Assembly (NCBI RefSeq): GCF_009498275.1
Contig: NZ_CP045643.1
Coordinates: forward strand, 1,240,001-1,304,000
Length of the DNA stretch: 64,000 nt
Origin: Streptomyces fagopyri
GTDB taxonomy: Bacteria; Actinomycetota; Actinomycetes; Streptomycetales; Streptomycetaceae
Direction: 5' to 3'
Shown here: piece by piece, positions 16,228-24,931 of the stretch
Layout of the letters: the number at the start of each line of letters is the position of its first letter
Position numbering within the stretch: the stretch's first letter is position 1
Position numbers and translations under genes: made by a program
Notes under the pieces: model-generated
What the model saw: only the letters and a program-made list of their open reading frames with translations
Told to the model about the DNA's origin: nothing
Databases searched by the model: none

Positions 16228-17940
16228 CTAGTCGCTCTCTTCGGTGCGGTGTTCGTCGGACTCACGTCCCGCGGCCGTCCCGTGCGCCGGTGCGCTCTCC
16301 CGTCCGGCCGCGGCGAAGGCGGCGAGACCGGCGAAGGACGCGTCGGGGGGTACGACGGCCACGGACTCCTCGGTTCGGGGCGCGGCATCGGGGCGAGGTG
16401 CCGCGTCGGTGCGGGGCGCGCCATCGGGGCCGGGCGCGCCATCGGGGCGGGGCTCCGACGCTCCGGTCCGCCTGCCGCGGCGCCGGGGAAGTCCGCCGGG
16501 AGTGGTGTCCGGCCCCGCCGCGCCCGGGATCGCGGCGGGCGGGGCGGGATCGGTGACGGTCGCGGGCAGCGGACTGAAGTACTTGTGCGGTACGACGACC
16601 ACCACCGAGGTGCCGAGCCAGGGCGAGTCGGCGAAGGTGACCCGGATGCCGTAGCGGCGTGCCAGCGTGCCCACCACGCGCAGGCCGAGGTTCGCGTCCT
16701 CCGAGATGCCGCCGAGACCCGCGCCGGCCTCGGTGCCCGCGAGGGTGCGCGCGGCCTCCCGCTTCTTCTCCTCGCTCAGCCCCTTGCCCGCGTCCTGGAT
16801 CTCGACGCCGACCCCGTTGGGTACCTCCCGGCCGGAGACGACCACCGCTTCGGTGGGCGGCGAGTAGCGTGCCGCGTTGTCCAGGAGATGGGCGAAGATC
16901 AGCGTGAGGTGGTCGACCAGAGCACCGTCGACCCCGAGTTCGGGCAGATGACGGACCTGGACGCGGTCGAAGTCCTTGATGCGGCCGATGCCGCCCCGTA
17001 CGACGCTGAGCAGCCGCTGCGGCTCCTGCCACTGACGTCCGGGCCGGTCCGAGCCGCCGAGCACACCGATACTGGCGGCGAGACGGTCGGCGGGGCCGAT
17101 CTCCTGGTCCAGCTCCATCAGGCTCCGGGCCACCGCGGGCAGCCGGCCGTGCTCGCCCTGCATCTCGTGCAGCCGGCCGCGCAACTTGCCGGTCAGCACA
17201 TGCATACGGCTGCCGATGCTGATCACGGCCTGCTCGGCCGAGGTGGAGCGGTCGAACTCCGTCTCGACGCCGATCAGCGCGGTACGCAGGATCTTCCGCA
17301 GTTCGGCGCGGAGTTCGGGGCTCGCGTCCGTCTCCCGCGCCACCTCCGGCAGGATGTCGTCGATGGCCTCCCCGGCCCGCAGGCGTTCGAGGGCGCCGGG
17401 GAGATACGTGTCACCGAGCCTGCCGACGACCGCCAGCTGCACCGCGAGCCGCTCCTGCCAGACCTGGGTCCGTGCCGCGATCCCGGTCTCGTGGGCCTCG
17501 GCCTGCTCGGCGACCCGCGCGTCGTGGGTCAGCGCCTGTTCAGCGAGCCGGGCCTCGAACGTGCCCTTCTGTTCGGCGAGTCGAGCCTCGAACGTGTCCG
17601 CCTGCCCGGCGAGTTGGGCGTCCAGGACGGCGCGTTCGGCTGCGAACTTCCGTTCCAGGCCCGCCACGTGCTGCTGCCACTGCTGGGCCTGCTCGTCCCG
17701 CGCGCCGCCGATGTCGTGTGCGGTCCGCAGCAGTTGGGAGCGGGTGCGCAGGAGCAGCCGTACGCAGATCGCACCGGCCGCGGTGGCCGCCGTACCGGCG
17801 AAGGCCGCGGGGATCTGGACCTGGTCGGGTCCGGCGACCGCGGTGGCGACGGTTCCGGCTCCCAGCGCGACCGGCATCAGCCACCAGCTGTACCAGGCGA
17901 CGGGTGCCCGCGCCGCCGGGGGCGAAGTGGCGAGTTCCAT
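16228..17940 (-). CDS. cvnA: Conservon sensor kinase-like ATPase, CvnA-like
   Basis: This 570-residue membrane protein opens with two hydrophobic segments (WYSWWLMPVALGAGTVATAVAG and FAGTAATAAGAICVRLLL). A long coiled coil of near-repeated AEQxxTFEARL units (about residues 85-150) follows. The middle has no canonical phospho-acceptor H-box, and it is followed by a HATPase_c fold (LIFAHLLDNAARYSP, IQDAGKGLSEE). The last 110 residues are Ala/Pro/Gly-rich and disordered. It heads the cvnABCD-P450 operon. ATG 17940 is preferred to 17946 because AAGG is properly spaced. Confidence 0.92.
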   Translation of the reverse strand: MELATSPPAARAPVAWYSWWLMPVALGAGTVATAVAGPDQVQIPAAFAGTAATAAGAICVRLLLRTRSQLLRTAHDIGGARDEQAQQWQQHVAGLERKFAAERAVLDAQLAGQADTFEARLAEQKGTFEARLAEQALTHDARVAEQAEAHETGIAARTQVWQERLAVQLAVVGRLGDTYLPGALERLRAGEAIDDILPEVARETDASPELRAELRKILRTALIGVETEFDRSTSAEQAVISIGSRMHVLTGKLRGRLHEMQGEHGRLPAVARSLMELDQEIGPADRLAASIGVLGGSDRPGRQWQEPQRLLSVVRGGIGRIKDFDRVQVRHLPELGVDGALVDHLTLIFAHLLDNAARYSPPTEAVVVSGREVPNGVGVEIQDAGKGLSEEKKREAARTLAGTEAGAGLGGISEDANLGLRVVGTLARRYGIRVTFADSPWLGTSVVVVVPHKYFSPLPATVTDPAPPAAIPGAAGPDTTPGGLPRRRGRRTGASEPRPDGAPGPDGAPRTDAAPRPDAAPRTEESVAVVPPDASFAGLAAFAAAGRESAPAHGTAAGRESDEHRTEESD

Positions 17941-18146
17941 CTGCATCCTTCAAAACCAGCACGCGCGAACACAGGGGGTGTGCGGGCGCCGTACGCGTCG
18001 CACGCGCGGCACGGGACGATCGAGTGTGTCCGTCTCAACTCGCCTTGTTCCAGGGGAGCTTATCGGGTTCTAGATCAAAAGGATCAACCGAGAGCCGCAT
18101 ACCGGCGCGTATTCGATCACTCTCCGGCAGGAGACACCGGCGCGTG

Positions 18147-19739
18147 TCAGGTCCTGCGGAGCACACGGTTGGCGCCCGCGGCGGCCGTCGTCGCGAGCAG
18201 CCAGCCCAGGCAGACGAGGACCACGGCCGCCCACTGCAGCCCGCCCCGTGGACTGAACGCCTGCTCCTGCCCGAAGTCGACGAGCGGCAGCACCAGGTCG
18301 AAGGTGTAGATGGCCGCCTGGAAGTGGGGTGGCTTGCCCGGGTCGACCGCCTGCGGAGGCCAGCGCGTGAAGAGCGCGATCCCGCTGAGCATGATCGCGC
18401 ACAGCCACCACACGGCGCGCATCGGCCGGTACCCGTAGCCTACGGTGAGGTCCTGGAAGCCGCTCCACACCTGTCCCGGCCACGGCAGCGTGCCACGCAG
18501 CCTGCGCTGCTGAGTGAGCAGCACCGTACGGGCGTCGCGGTCGTGGCCGTGCTGCCGGTAGGTGGCCGCCAGTTGTTCGTAGGGCTGCGGGGTGAACCCC
18601 TCGGGGTCGCGGGCGAGCAGCGGGAGCCGCTGCCGGGCCGGGAGTTCGGGCAGCAGGCTGTCGTAGACCATGCCGTCCATGCGCAGCGCCCCGGGCCAGG
18701 CTTCCGGGGTGGCGTTCAGCACGGTGACGCGGGTGTGGCTGAGGGACACCACTCCTTTGACGGGTTCCCTGAAGCGCAGGTCGAGTTCGGAGGCGGTGGA
18801 GCGCCGGCTGATGAGCGCGGGCTGTCCGGCGGGGGTGTCGATGAGACCGTCCTTGAAGCAGAACCGGCTGCGCACCGTGATGCTGCTCATGGAGAGCCTG
18901 CCGAGCGCGGTGAACCCGTCGCAGAGGTTGAACTCGGCCCCTACGTCTATGCCGTGGGCGCGCAGCGCCGGCCCGTGCTCGGCTGAGAGCGAGGCGTCCT
19001 CGAAGAGGGCACCACCGCCCACCCGGGCGTCGCACAGGTCGACGGTGCCCTCGGCGACGAGCCCGCCCCGGCAGCTCAGGTTCCCACCTATGTGCAGCCT
19101 GTTGGCCTTGAGCGCCGTGCCCGTAGGGTTGCGCAGCCGGGCGCCCGTGAGGACGACGCTGCCGCGTACGGAGGTGTCCCGCAGGTCGGTGCAGCCGTTG
19201 ACGTGGAAGCCCGCACCGGCCTGGATGTCGCCGCCGATCGTGGCGCACAGGAGTTGCAGGGCGCGTTCGCCGCGGCGCTCACCGTGCCCGGTCAGACGGC
19301 TGTGCTCCAGGTGCAGGGTGCCGCCGATCGAGGCGCCGTACAGATCCGTGGGACCCTCCACCCGGCACCCGGTGATCTCGCACTTCCCGCCGATCGTGAC
19401 GCCGACCCCGGAGAGTCCGGGCAGCCGGCAGTCCCGCAGTTCGAGGGCGCCCAGTGCCGCACCGTCGAGGCAGGGAACCTGCTCGAAGCGGCAGTTGCGC
19501 AGCCGCAGGGTCCCGGCGACGACGGCTTCCGCGAGGTCGAGCCGCCCGCTGATCCGTACGTCCCTGAGCCGCAGCCGGGGGAGGTGGCCCGGTTCGGCGG
19601 GTGGTGGCGCGAGGAGCAGCCTGCGGACGACCGTCGCCCGTACCTCGCCCCCGTCCGCGTACCACTCACCCCTCCGGAAGGCGGCCCACATTCCCCGCTC
19701 ACTGCCGCTCCATCCGCCTGGCGCGAGGCTGCCCGACAC
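18147..19739 (-). CDS. Large membrane-anchored protein with beta-helix-like repeats
   Basis: This 530-residue protein starts with GMWAAFRRGEWYADGG. About 250 residues of repeating short strands follow (RLRLRDVRISGRLDLAEAVV, LELRDCRLPGL, VRGSVVLTGARL, IGGNLSCRGG), which read like a right-handed beta-helix or pentapeptide-type solenoid. Two C-terminal hydrophobic segments (VWWLCAIMLSGIALFT and LQWAAVVLVCLGWLLATTAAAGA) anchor it. Streptomyces homologues are often labelled membrane-associated oxidoreductase, but I see no cofactor motif to support that. Function unknown. It is divergent from the DUF1304-TetR operon. Confidence 0.8.
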   Translation of the reverse strand: MSGSLAPGGWSGSERGMWAAFRRGEWYADGGEVRATVVRRLLLAPPPAEPGHLPRLRLRDVRISGRLDLAEAVVAGTLRLRNCRFEQVPCLDGAALGALELRDCRLPGLSGVGVTIGGKCEITGCRVEGPTDLYGASIGGTLHLEHSRLTGHGERRGERALQLLCATIGGDIQAGAGFHVNGCTDLRDTSVRGSVVLTGARLRNPTGTALKANRLHIGGNLSCRGGLVAEGTVDLCDARVGGGALFEDASLSAEHGPALRAHGIDVGAEFNLCDGFTALGRLSMSSITVRSRFCFKDGLIDTPAGQPALISRRSTASELDLRFREPVKGVVSLSHTRVTVLNATPEAWPGALRMDGMVYDSLLPELPARQRLPLLARDPEGFTPQPYEQLAATYRQHGHDRDARTVLLTQQRRLRGTLPWPGQVWSGFQDLTVGYGYRPMRAVWWLCAIMLSGIALFTRWPPQAVDPGKPPHFQAAIYTFDLVLPLVDFGQEQAFSPRGGLQWAAVVLVCLGWLLATTAAAGANRVLRRT

Positions 19740-19823
19740 CTGAACTCCCCCTCCGGCAAAGGAAACCGCTGCATCGCCCTACCCAGGGGGCGCACGGGGC
19801 AACCAGAAGTCCACCTAGACTTC

Positions 19824-19859
19824 CTGGACAGATGTCCAGCTATAGTGGACGCCTGTCCA
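19824..19859. promoter_or_regulatory. Pair of TetR operators, 21 bp apart
   Basis: TGGAC-N4-GTCCA occurs at 19825-19838 and 19846-19859. The first is part of a 16-bp palindrome, CTGGACA-GA-TGTCCAG. Their centres are 21 bp apart, two helical turns, so two dimers would bind the same DNA face, just upstream of the DUF1304-TetR operon. Confidence 0.85.
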
Positions 19860-19892
19860 GGAGTTGTGATCACACGAGGGAGCTTGCCGACG

Positions 19893-20255
19893 ATGCAGAC
19901 GGTCGCGAACGTGCTGGTGGGTCTGGTGGCCGCGCTGCACGTGTACATCCTGGTGATGGAGATGTTCCTGTGGGAGAAGAAGCCGGGGCGGGGGCTGCAC
20001 GGTTTCGATACGGAGATGGCGCGGGCGACCGCGCCGATGGCCGCCAACCAGGGGCTCTACAACGGCTTCCTCGCCGCGGGTCTGGTGTGGGGACTGTTCG
20101 CCGACGATCCGACCGGCTTCCGCGTGCGGGTCTTCTTCCTGGTGTGCGTCGTCGTCGCCGGGGTGTACGGAGCGGTCACCGCGAACCGGCGCATCCTCTT
20201 CGCGCAGGCACTGCCCGGCGCCCTCGCCCTGGCCGCCGTCCTCGCCGCCCGGTGA
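19893..20255 (+). CDS. DUF1304 membrane protein
   Basis: This 120-residue protein has four hydrophobic segments and the DUF1304 signature: VANVLVGLVAALHVYILVMEMFLWEKKPGRGLHGF, then MAANQGLYNGFLAAGLVWGL and a C-terminal ANRRILFAQALPGALALAAVLA. Function is unknown for the family. It overlaps a TetR gene by GTGA and lies directly downstream of two TGGAC-N4-GTCCA operators, so it is probably an efflux-like or stress protein under that regulator. Confidence 0.9.
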   Translation: MQTVANVLVGLVAALHVYILVMEMFLWEKKPGRGLHGFDTEMARATAPMAANQGLYNGFLAAGLVWGLFADDPTGFRVRVFFLVCVVVAGVYGAVTANRRILFAQALPGALALAAVLAAR

Positions 20256-20806
20256 CACGGGAGGACCCCCGGGCGGCCCGCACCCGGGAGCGGCTGCGCC
20301 GGGCGCTTCTCGCGGAGTGCGCGGAGCGCCCGCTGGAGGAGGTCGGCGTCGCCGCGCTGGTGCGCCGCGCCGGGGTGGGCCGGGCCACGTTCTACGTCCA
20401 CTACGCCGACCTGGAGGCGCTCGCGGTCGACGCCTGCGCCGATGTCGTACGCGAGGCCGTGGACGCGCTGCACGCGTGGCGCGGGCGGCCCGACCCGGTG
20501 TCGGCGCCGCCGGCGCTCCTTTCGTTCTTCACCGGCCTCGCGCCGCACACCGGCCTCTACCGCGCGCTCCTGAGCCCCGGCGGAGGCGGCCCGCTCGGTC
20601 ATGTGCTGCACCGGGACCTGCGCGCCCGCAGTCTGACCGAACGGACCCTCGCGGGCGCCCCGGACGCCGCCCTCGTCGCCTCCGCGGTCGCCGCCACCTT
20701 CGCCGGGGTGCTCGCGGACTGGCTGCACGGCCTGCTGGAGGGCACCCCGGAGGAAGTCGCCCACCAGGTGTGGCAGTTGCTGGTGACCCTGCACATGAGC
20801 CGGTGA
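20252..20806 (+). CDS. TetR family regulator, autoregulated with DUF1304
   Basis: This 184-residue protein has a TetR DNA-binding domain (RTRERLRRALLAECAERPLEEVGVAALVRRAGVGRATFYVHYADLEALAVDA, residues 7-58) and a TetR_C-type domain with LLSFFTGLAPHTGLYRALLSPG. The GTG start overlaps the DUF1304 stop (GTGA), so the pair is co-transcribed and probably translationally coupled. The two palindromes upstream of DUF1304 are the likely binding sites. Confidence 0.92.
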   Translation: MTREDPRAARTRERLRRALLAECAERPLEEVGVAALVRRAGVGRATFYVHYADLEALAVDACADVVREAVDALHAWRGRPDPVSAPPALLSFFTGLAPHTGLYRALLSPGGGGPLGHVLHRDLRARSLTERTLAGAPDAALVASAVAATFAGVLADWLHGLLEGTPEEVAHQVWQLLVTLHMSR

Positions 20807-21378
20807 CAGCCCGCCCACAGGCCACCGCGCCCCTCACCCCTCACCCCTCTCCCCTGACCACGTCTCCACCGCGTGGGGGTTCGGCCACCACCGACGCCGT
20901 TCACGGGCCGGCGATCTCGGAGGCCACTCCCCGCGGTGACGCGGGAGCCGGCCAGGCGGGGAGCGGTCACCACGGTCCGTAGTACGTGGTCGCGACCCGT
21001 AGCCGTCCCCGGAGTCGCGGCCCGCGGTCGTGGTCCGCGGTCGTAGTCCCGCGTCATGGCCCGACGCCATAGCCCGACGCCATGGCCCGACGCCATGGCC
21101 CGACGTCATGGCCCGACGTCATGGCCCGACGTCGTGGCCCGACGTCGTGGCCCGACGTCGTGGGGCCCGAAGCCGTGGGGCCCGAAGCCGTAGAGCCGGG
21201 ACCCGAAGCCGCAGGGCGAGATCCGGCCTGTCGATACCGATGTCACAAATTAAAGACATAAGCGGTCATATCTGGAAAGACGCAGGCTGTGACTTCGCCC
21301 GGAGCGCACCAGCCCGTTCGGTCGCCCTCCGCGCCCGACAAGCCGGGCAGTGGTCCCCGACTCCGTAAGGAACAGTGC
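20807..21378. other. Non-coding stretch with 13-bp tandem array
   Basis: No gene is supported here. It holds GC-rich spacer, the 13/15-bp tandem array at 21053-21186 and then a distinctly AT-richer patch (21240-21280), the probable promoter region of the phosphatase-GlxA gene. Confidence 0.6.
21053..21186. repeat. Tandem array: eight 13-bp plus two 15-bp units
   Basis: Eight consecutive copies of G(T/C)C(A/G)TGGCCCGAC-type units occupy 21053-21156. Two 15-bp derivatives containing GTGGGGCCCGAA follow at 21157-21186. Unit length is not a multiple of 3 or of the helical repeat. Confidence 0.92.
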
Positions 21379-23730
21379 GTGATCACCTCTCCGACCCTCC
21401 CCGACCCCGCTATGACCTCCCGGTCGAACGCCGGCCCCGGCGCCGGTCGGACCGGTGTCCGCCACACCTCCCCCCGGTCACGGCTGCGGCCGGCCGCCGT
21501 ACTCCTGGTACTGGTGGGCGCCATCGTCCTCGAAGGGGATTTCGTCCCGCCCATGGGGTGGGCGACCCTGCTCGCCGGTGTCTCGGCGGCGGCGGCGACA
21601 TCGGCCGGCCCCGCGCTCACCGCCGGAGTCGTCCTCGTGTCGGGCGCGGCCAGAATCGGCCTCGGCCTCGGCTGCCCCCGGCTGCCGTTCGCCACCGCCT
21701 CGCATTCCGTCGCCATGCTCGTCATCTGTGCGGTCGTCATCGTCTTCTGCACCCTGCGACAGCGTCACCGCGTGGAGATGGACACCCTGCGCGCCGTCTC
21801 GGAAATCGCTCAAGGGGTCGTTCTGCGTCCCCTTCCCGGCCGCCTCGGTCCGCTGCGTGTCGCGGTCACGTATCAAGCCTCCGACGCGCATGCCACGGTC
21901 GGCAGCGACCTGTACGGGGCCGCCCGTGTCCCTGGTGCCACGCGGATCCTGATCGGTGACGTCCGCGGCAAGGGACTGCAGGGCATACACGAGGTGGCGG
22001 CGGCGCTCGGCGCCTTCAGGGAGGCCGCACGCTGCTACCCCACCCTCCCCGAAGTGGCCGCCCACCTGGAGGCCAGCATGCGCAGCCACCTGGAGGAGGT
22101 CCACGAATCCGACCACGAGGCCGGTGAACGCTTCGTCACCGCTCTGCTGCTGGAGATCCCCGACGACCAACGGGTCGTCCACGCGGTCAGCTGCGGTCAT
22201 CCCGCGCCGCTGCTCTCGCGCGAAGGCCGCGTGACCCTCCTGAAGCCCCGGCGCTGCAGCCCGCCCCTGGGTCTGGGGAGCCTCTCCGCCCGCGACCACC
22301 ACCAGGACACCTTCCCCTTCACCGCCGAGGACGTCCTGATGCTCTACACCGACGGCATCACCGAAGCCCGCGACGGGGCGGGCATCTTCTACCCCCTGAA
22401 GGAACGAGTCGCCTCCTGGACGGGCACCGACCCCGAACAGCTCCTCCGGTACGTCCAGGGCGACCTCTCCCAGCACATCAGCGGCCCCCTGGGCGACGAC
22501 GCCGCCATGATCGCCCTTCGGCGGACCCCCGGCCCCACGCCGTCCCGGGTACGTGAACCGGGAACGCCCCGAACACCGGCCTCGGCGCGTGCGGGCCGCC
22601 GCGCCGACCCCACCCCCCGCTCGCCGCAGGCCGTACGCCCACCCGCGGGAACGGGAGCACAGACGCACGGGGGAACAGGACAGACGGTTCCCCCCGGACC
22701 GTCCCGTGATCGATCCACGGGGACAGGGACCGCCGGGAGCGCGGCGCGCCACCGCATCCTCGTGCTGATGTTCGACGGTGTGCAGTCGCTCGACGTCACC
22801 GGGCCCCTGGACGTGTACGCCGCGGCCAACGAGTACGGCGGCGACTACCGGCTGACCACCGCCTCCCTCGACGGGCAGCCGGTGCGCACCACCGCCGGGC
22901 TCCGGCTCGTACCGGACATGGCGCTCGACGACGTCGACGCCGGCGTCGACACGCTGGTCGTCCCCGGAGGTCCCCGCTGGTGGGAGGCGGTCGCCGACCC
23001 ACCGCTCGTCGAGGGCATCACGCGGCTCGCCGGGACGTCCGGCGCCACCACCGTCGCGGCCGTCTGCGCCGGCACGTTCCCCTTGGCCGAAACCGGGCTC
23101 CTGGACGGCCGCCGGGCCGCCACCCACTGGAAACTCGCCGCGGACCTCGCCGCCCGCTATCCCCGCGTCCGGGTGGACTCAGAGGCGATCTTCGTCAGGG
23201 ACGGCAGATTCATCACCTCCGCCGGGATCACCGCCGGCATCGATCTGACCCTGTCGCTCGTCGAGTCCGACCTGGGTCCGGATGTCGCCCGGGCGGCCGC
23301 CAAGCAACTCGTGGTCTTCATGGCCCGGCCCGGCGGACAGTCGCAGTTCAGCGTGCGTCAGCAGTCCCGTCGCCCCCAGAACGCGCCGTTGCGTGACGTC
23401 CTGGACCGGGTGGCCGCCGACCCCCGGGGCGACCACAGTCTGCAGGCACTCGCGGACAGAGCGGCATTGAGCTCGCGGCACCTGACCCGGCTGTTCCGTT
23501 CGGAGGTCGGCACCACGGCGGGTGAGTACGTCAAGCGCATCCGTCTGGAGGCGGCGCAAGCGCTCCTCGAAGGCGGGGACGAGCCGCTCGACACGGTCGC
23601 GCGGCGCAGTGGGTTCCGGACGGAGGAGACCATGCGGCGGGCCTTCCGCGGCCAGTTCGGCGTGAGCCCCGGAACCTACCGGGACCGCTTCCGCAGCACG
23701 AGCCCGGCCGCCGCGCCCAGCACCCGGTGA
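21379..23730 (+). CDS. Fusion: SpoIIE-type PP2C phosphatase + GlxA/AraC regulator
   Basis: This 783-residue protein contains two complete modules. Residues 1-135 hold three hydrophobic segments. Residues about 160-383 are a PP2C/SpoIIE phosphatase with GSDLYGA, IGDVRGKG, SCGHPAPLL, LYTDGITEARD and GDDAAMI metal-site motifs. A Pro/Ala/Arg-rich linker (384-456) leads to a DJ-1/PfpI domain (HRILVLMFDGVQSLDVTGPLDVY, AAVCAGTFPLAE with the elbow Cys) and a C-terminal AraC domain (LSSRHLTRLFRSEVG, SGFRTEETMRRAF). In the 255 bases between ATG 22507 and GTG 22762 there is no in-frame ATG, GTG, TTG or CTG, so the second half cannot start as a normal separate gene. GTG 21379 has AAGGA upstream. Confidence 0.88.
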   Translation: MITSPTLPDPAMTSRSNAGPGAGRTGVRHTSPRSRLRPAAVLLVLVGAIVLEGDFVPPMGWATLLAGVSAAAATSAGPALTAGVVLVSGAARIGLGLGCPRLPFATASHSVAMLVICAVVIVFCTLRQRHRVEMDTLRAVSEIAQGVVLRPLPGRLGPLRVAVTYQASDAHATVGSDLYGAARVPGATRILIGDVRGKGLQGIHEVAAALGAFREAARCYPTLPEVAAHLEASMRSHLEEVHESDHEAGERFVTALLLEIPDDQRVVHAVSCGHPAPLLSREGRVTLLKPRRCSPPLGLGSLSARDHHQDTFPFTAEDVLMLYTDGITEARDGAGIFYPLKERVASWTGTDPEQLLRYVQGDLSQHISGPLGDDAAMIALRRTPGPTPSRVREPGTPRTPASARAGRRADPTPRSPQAVRPPAGTGAQTHGGTGQTVPPGPSRDRSTGTGTAGSAARHRILVLMFDGVQSLDVTGPLDVYAAANEYGGDYRLTTASLDGQPVRTTAGLRLVPDMALDDVDAGVDTLVVPGGPRWWEAVADPPLVEGITRLAGTSGATTVAAVCAGTFPLAETGLLDGRRAATHWKLAADLAARYPRVRVDSEAIFVRDGRFITSAGITAGIDLTLSLVESDLGPDVARAAAKQLVVFMARPGGQSQFSVRQQSRRPQNAPLRDVLDRVAADPRGDHSLQALADRAALSSRHLTRLFRSEVGTTAGEYVKRIRLEAAQALLEGGDEPLDTVARRSGFRTEETMRRAFRGQFGVSPGTYRDRFRSTSPAAAPSTR

Positions 23731-24250
23731 CGAGTGGTGTCCCCCGGCCCCGACCTCCCGTCTCCGCGCCCGGAGCCCTTCGCCGCGGCGGACTCCTCGT
23801 GGTCCGCGGGCCGTTCGGCACACGGGAGGTGCCGGGGACCGGCGGACTGTTCCAGGTCCGGCCGTGAACCTGGACCGTTCCAGGTCCGGCCGTGAAGCCA
23901 CCGCCGTCCTGCGCCAGGGAAGTCCCGCGGGACGGGAACTCGCGCCTGTCGGGCATCGACCTCGCGGATTGACTCCCGCGATCGTGCCGCCCGTGCCGAC
24001 CCTTCTCGTGGGACAGCCGATCCGGAAACCCCCGCTCCCCCGCGACGGCCCGGTTCGACCCGCTTCCCATGATGCGCGCCGGCGTCGGCGCCGTCCCGGC
24101 GCGTGAAGGACATCGGTGCCACGGATCGGGCCATCGGCAGGCACAGGGTCGAGCGCCACCGAATATCAGGACTCCGCCAGGACTCCGCGTGGATTCCTGG
24201 TTCCCTCCGCCGACAGCACGTCCTCGCCGGAAAAGCCGATCCGGACGTGG
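23731..24250. other. Non-coding stretch
   Basis: I see no supported gene in these 520 bases. Open frames lack recognisable protein character. The only structured element is the 20-bp direct repeat at 23849-23896. Confidence 0.5.
23849..23896. repeat. 20-bp direct repeat, 28-bp period
   Basis: Identical 20-base copies lie at 23849-23868 and 23877-23896, each containing TTCCAGGTCCGGCC. TCCAGGT (23851) and ACCTGGA (23868) also allow a small hairpin between them. Confidence 0.85.
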
Positions 24251-24649
24251 TCAGGAGCGACGTGCGAGCGTGACGTTCCCCAGTACGTCCTGGAGTATCC
24301 GCCGGACTTCGACGCGCCCGATCCGACCGACGCCGCCGGGCCGTCCCCAAGTGGCCTTCTCCGCGGCACTGTCGGCGCGCTGAAGTGCCGTGTGAGACGC
24401 CTGACCGGGATCGAGGGCGTGGTCCACGACGTAGTACCGCCAGACAGGCGGACCCTCCGTGGTGCGCGTCTCTAGACCAACCAGCCACATTTCGAGCGGA
24501 GGCGGCGGGGTCCACACCTCGGCGCCCAGGTCGTTGACGGAATTCCCCGCGTCGGAGCGGGACCCGTCGGAATCCGGTGGATTCTCCGGTGAAGAAGAAA
24601 CAGTCACGTACGCACCTCGACAGATGCGGGTGTCGGTCTCGAGCAACAT
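24251..24649 (-). CDS. Hypothetical protein
   Basis: This 132-residue protein is not recognised. The first 50 residues are polar and low complexity. A compact core then follows: WTPPPPLEMWLVGLETRTTEGPPVWRYYVVDHALDP, and an Ala/Arg-rich helix AALQRADSAAEKATWG-like segment. This protein-like composition distinguishes it from shadow frames. ATG 24649 is preceded by GGGAGG with about 9-base spacing. A CRP-like palindrome sits about 130 bp upstream of its start. No domain can be named. Confidence 0.6.
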   Translation of the reverse strand: MLLETDTRICRGAYVTVSSSPENPPDSDGSRSDAGNSVNDLGAEVWTPPPPLEMWLVGLETRTTEGPPVWRYYVVDHALDPGQASHTALQRADSAAEKATWGRPGGVGRIGRVEVRRILQDVLGNVTLARRS

Positions 24650-24778
24650 GGTGTCTCGCCTCCCGTCCTGGGGTTCTCGCGGCACCAGGGGTGGCGCGGC
24701 GGTCGGTCCAAATTGCGGTTGTACATCGGGCTGACTGATTTTCTCCGTCTACCTGAATGACTGGACGGCAAGCGGATT

Positions 24779-24794
24779 TGTGACAGCCGTCACA
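24779..24794. promoter_or_regulatory. CRP-like site
   Basis: TGTGA-N6-TCACA is an exact match to the CRP palindrome, and also fits the actinobacterial Crp form GTG-N6-GNCAC. It lies midway between the divergent hypothetical gene (24649) and the membrane protein gene (24932). Confidence 0.6.
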
Positions 24795-24896
24795 TTGCTC
24801 AGCGTGGAGTCTCGCCCGGCGACGTCCCGAGGACGCCGTTGGCGGCACCCCCGGCGCGGCGATCCCGGATCTCACGTTCGCGCACGCGACTTAGTT

Positions 24897-24910
24897 TTGA
24901 ACATGTTCAA
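24897..24910. promoter_or_regulatory. 14-bp palindrome in promoter/leader
   Basis: TTGAACATGTTCAA is a perfect palindrome 21 bp upstream of the ATG at 24932, in an AT-rich patch. This form is typical of TetR or MarR operators and would block transcription or initiation. No cognate regulator gene is adjacent. Confidence 0.65.
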
Positions 24911-24931
24911 GTCGGGGCGTACGCTGCTGCC

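Noticed and set aside
16249..18309. 686-codon plus-strand frame opposite cvnA
   Set aside because: No protein character; the minus strand encodes a clear HATPase protein in a packed operon.
22762..23730. Possible separate GlxA gene starting at GTG 22762
   Set aside because: It would cut into the first beta-strand, and no ribosome site is near (nearest GGGAG about 22 bases away). The fusion reading is better supported.
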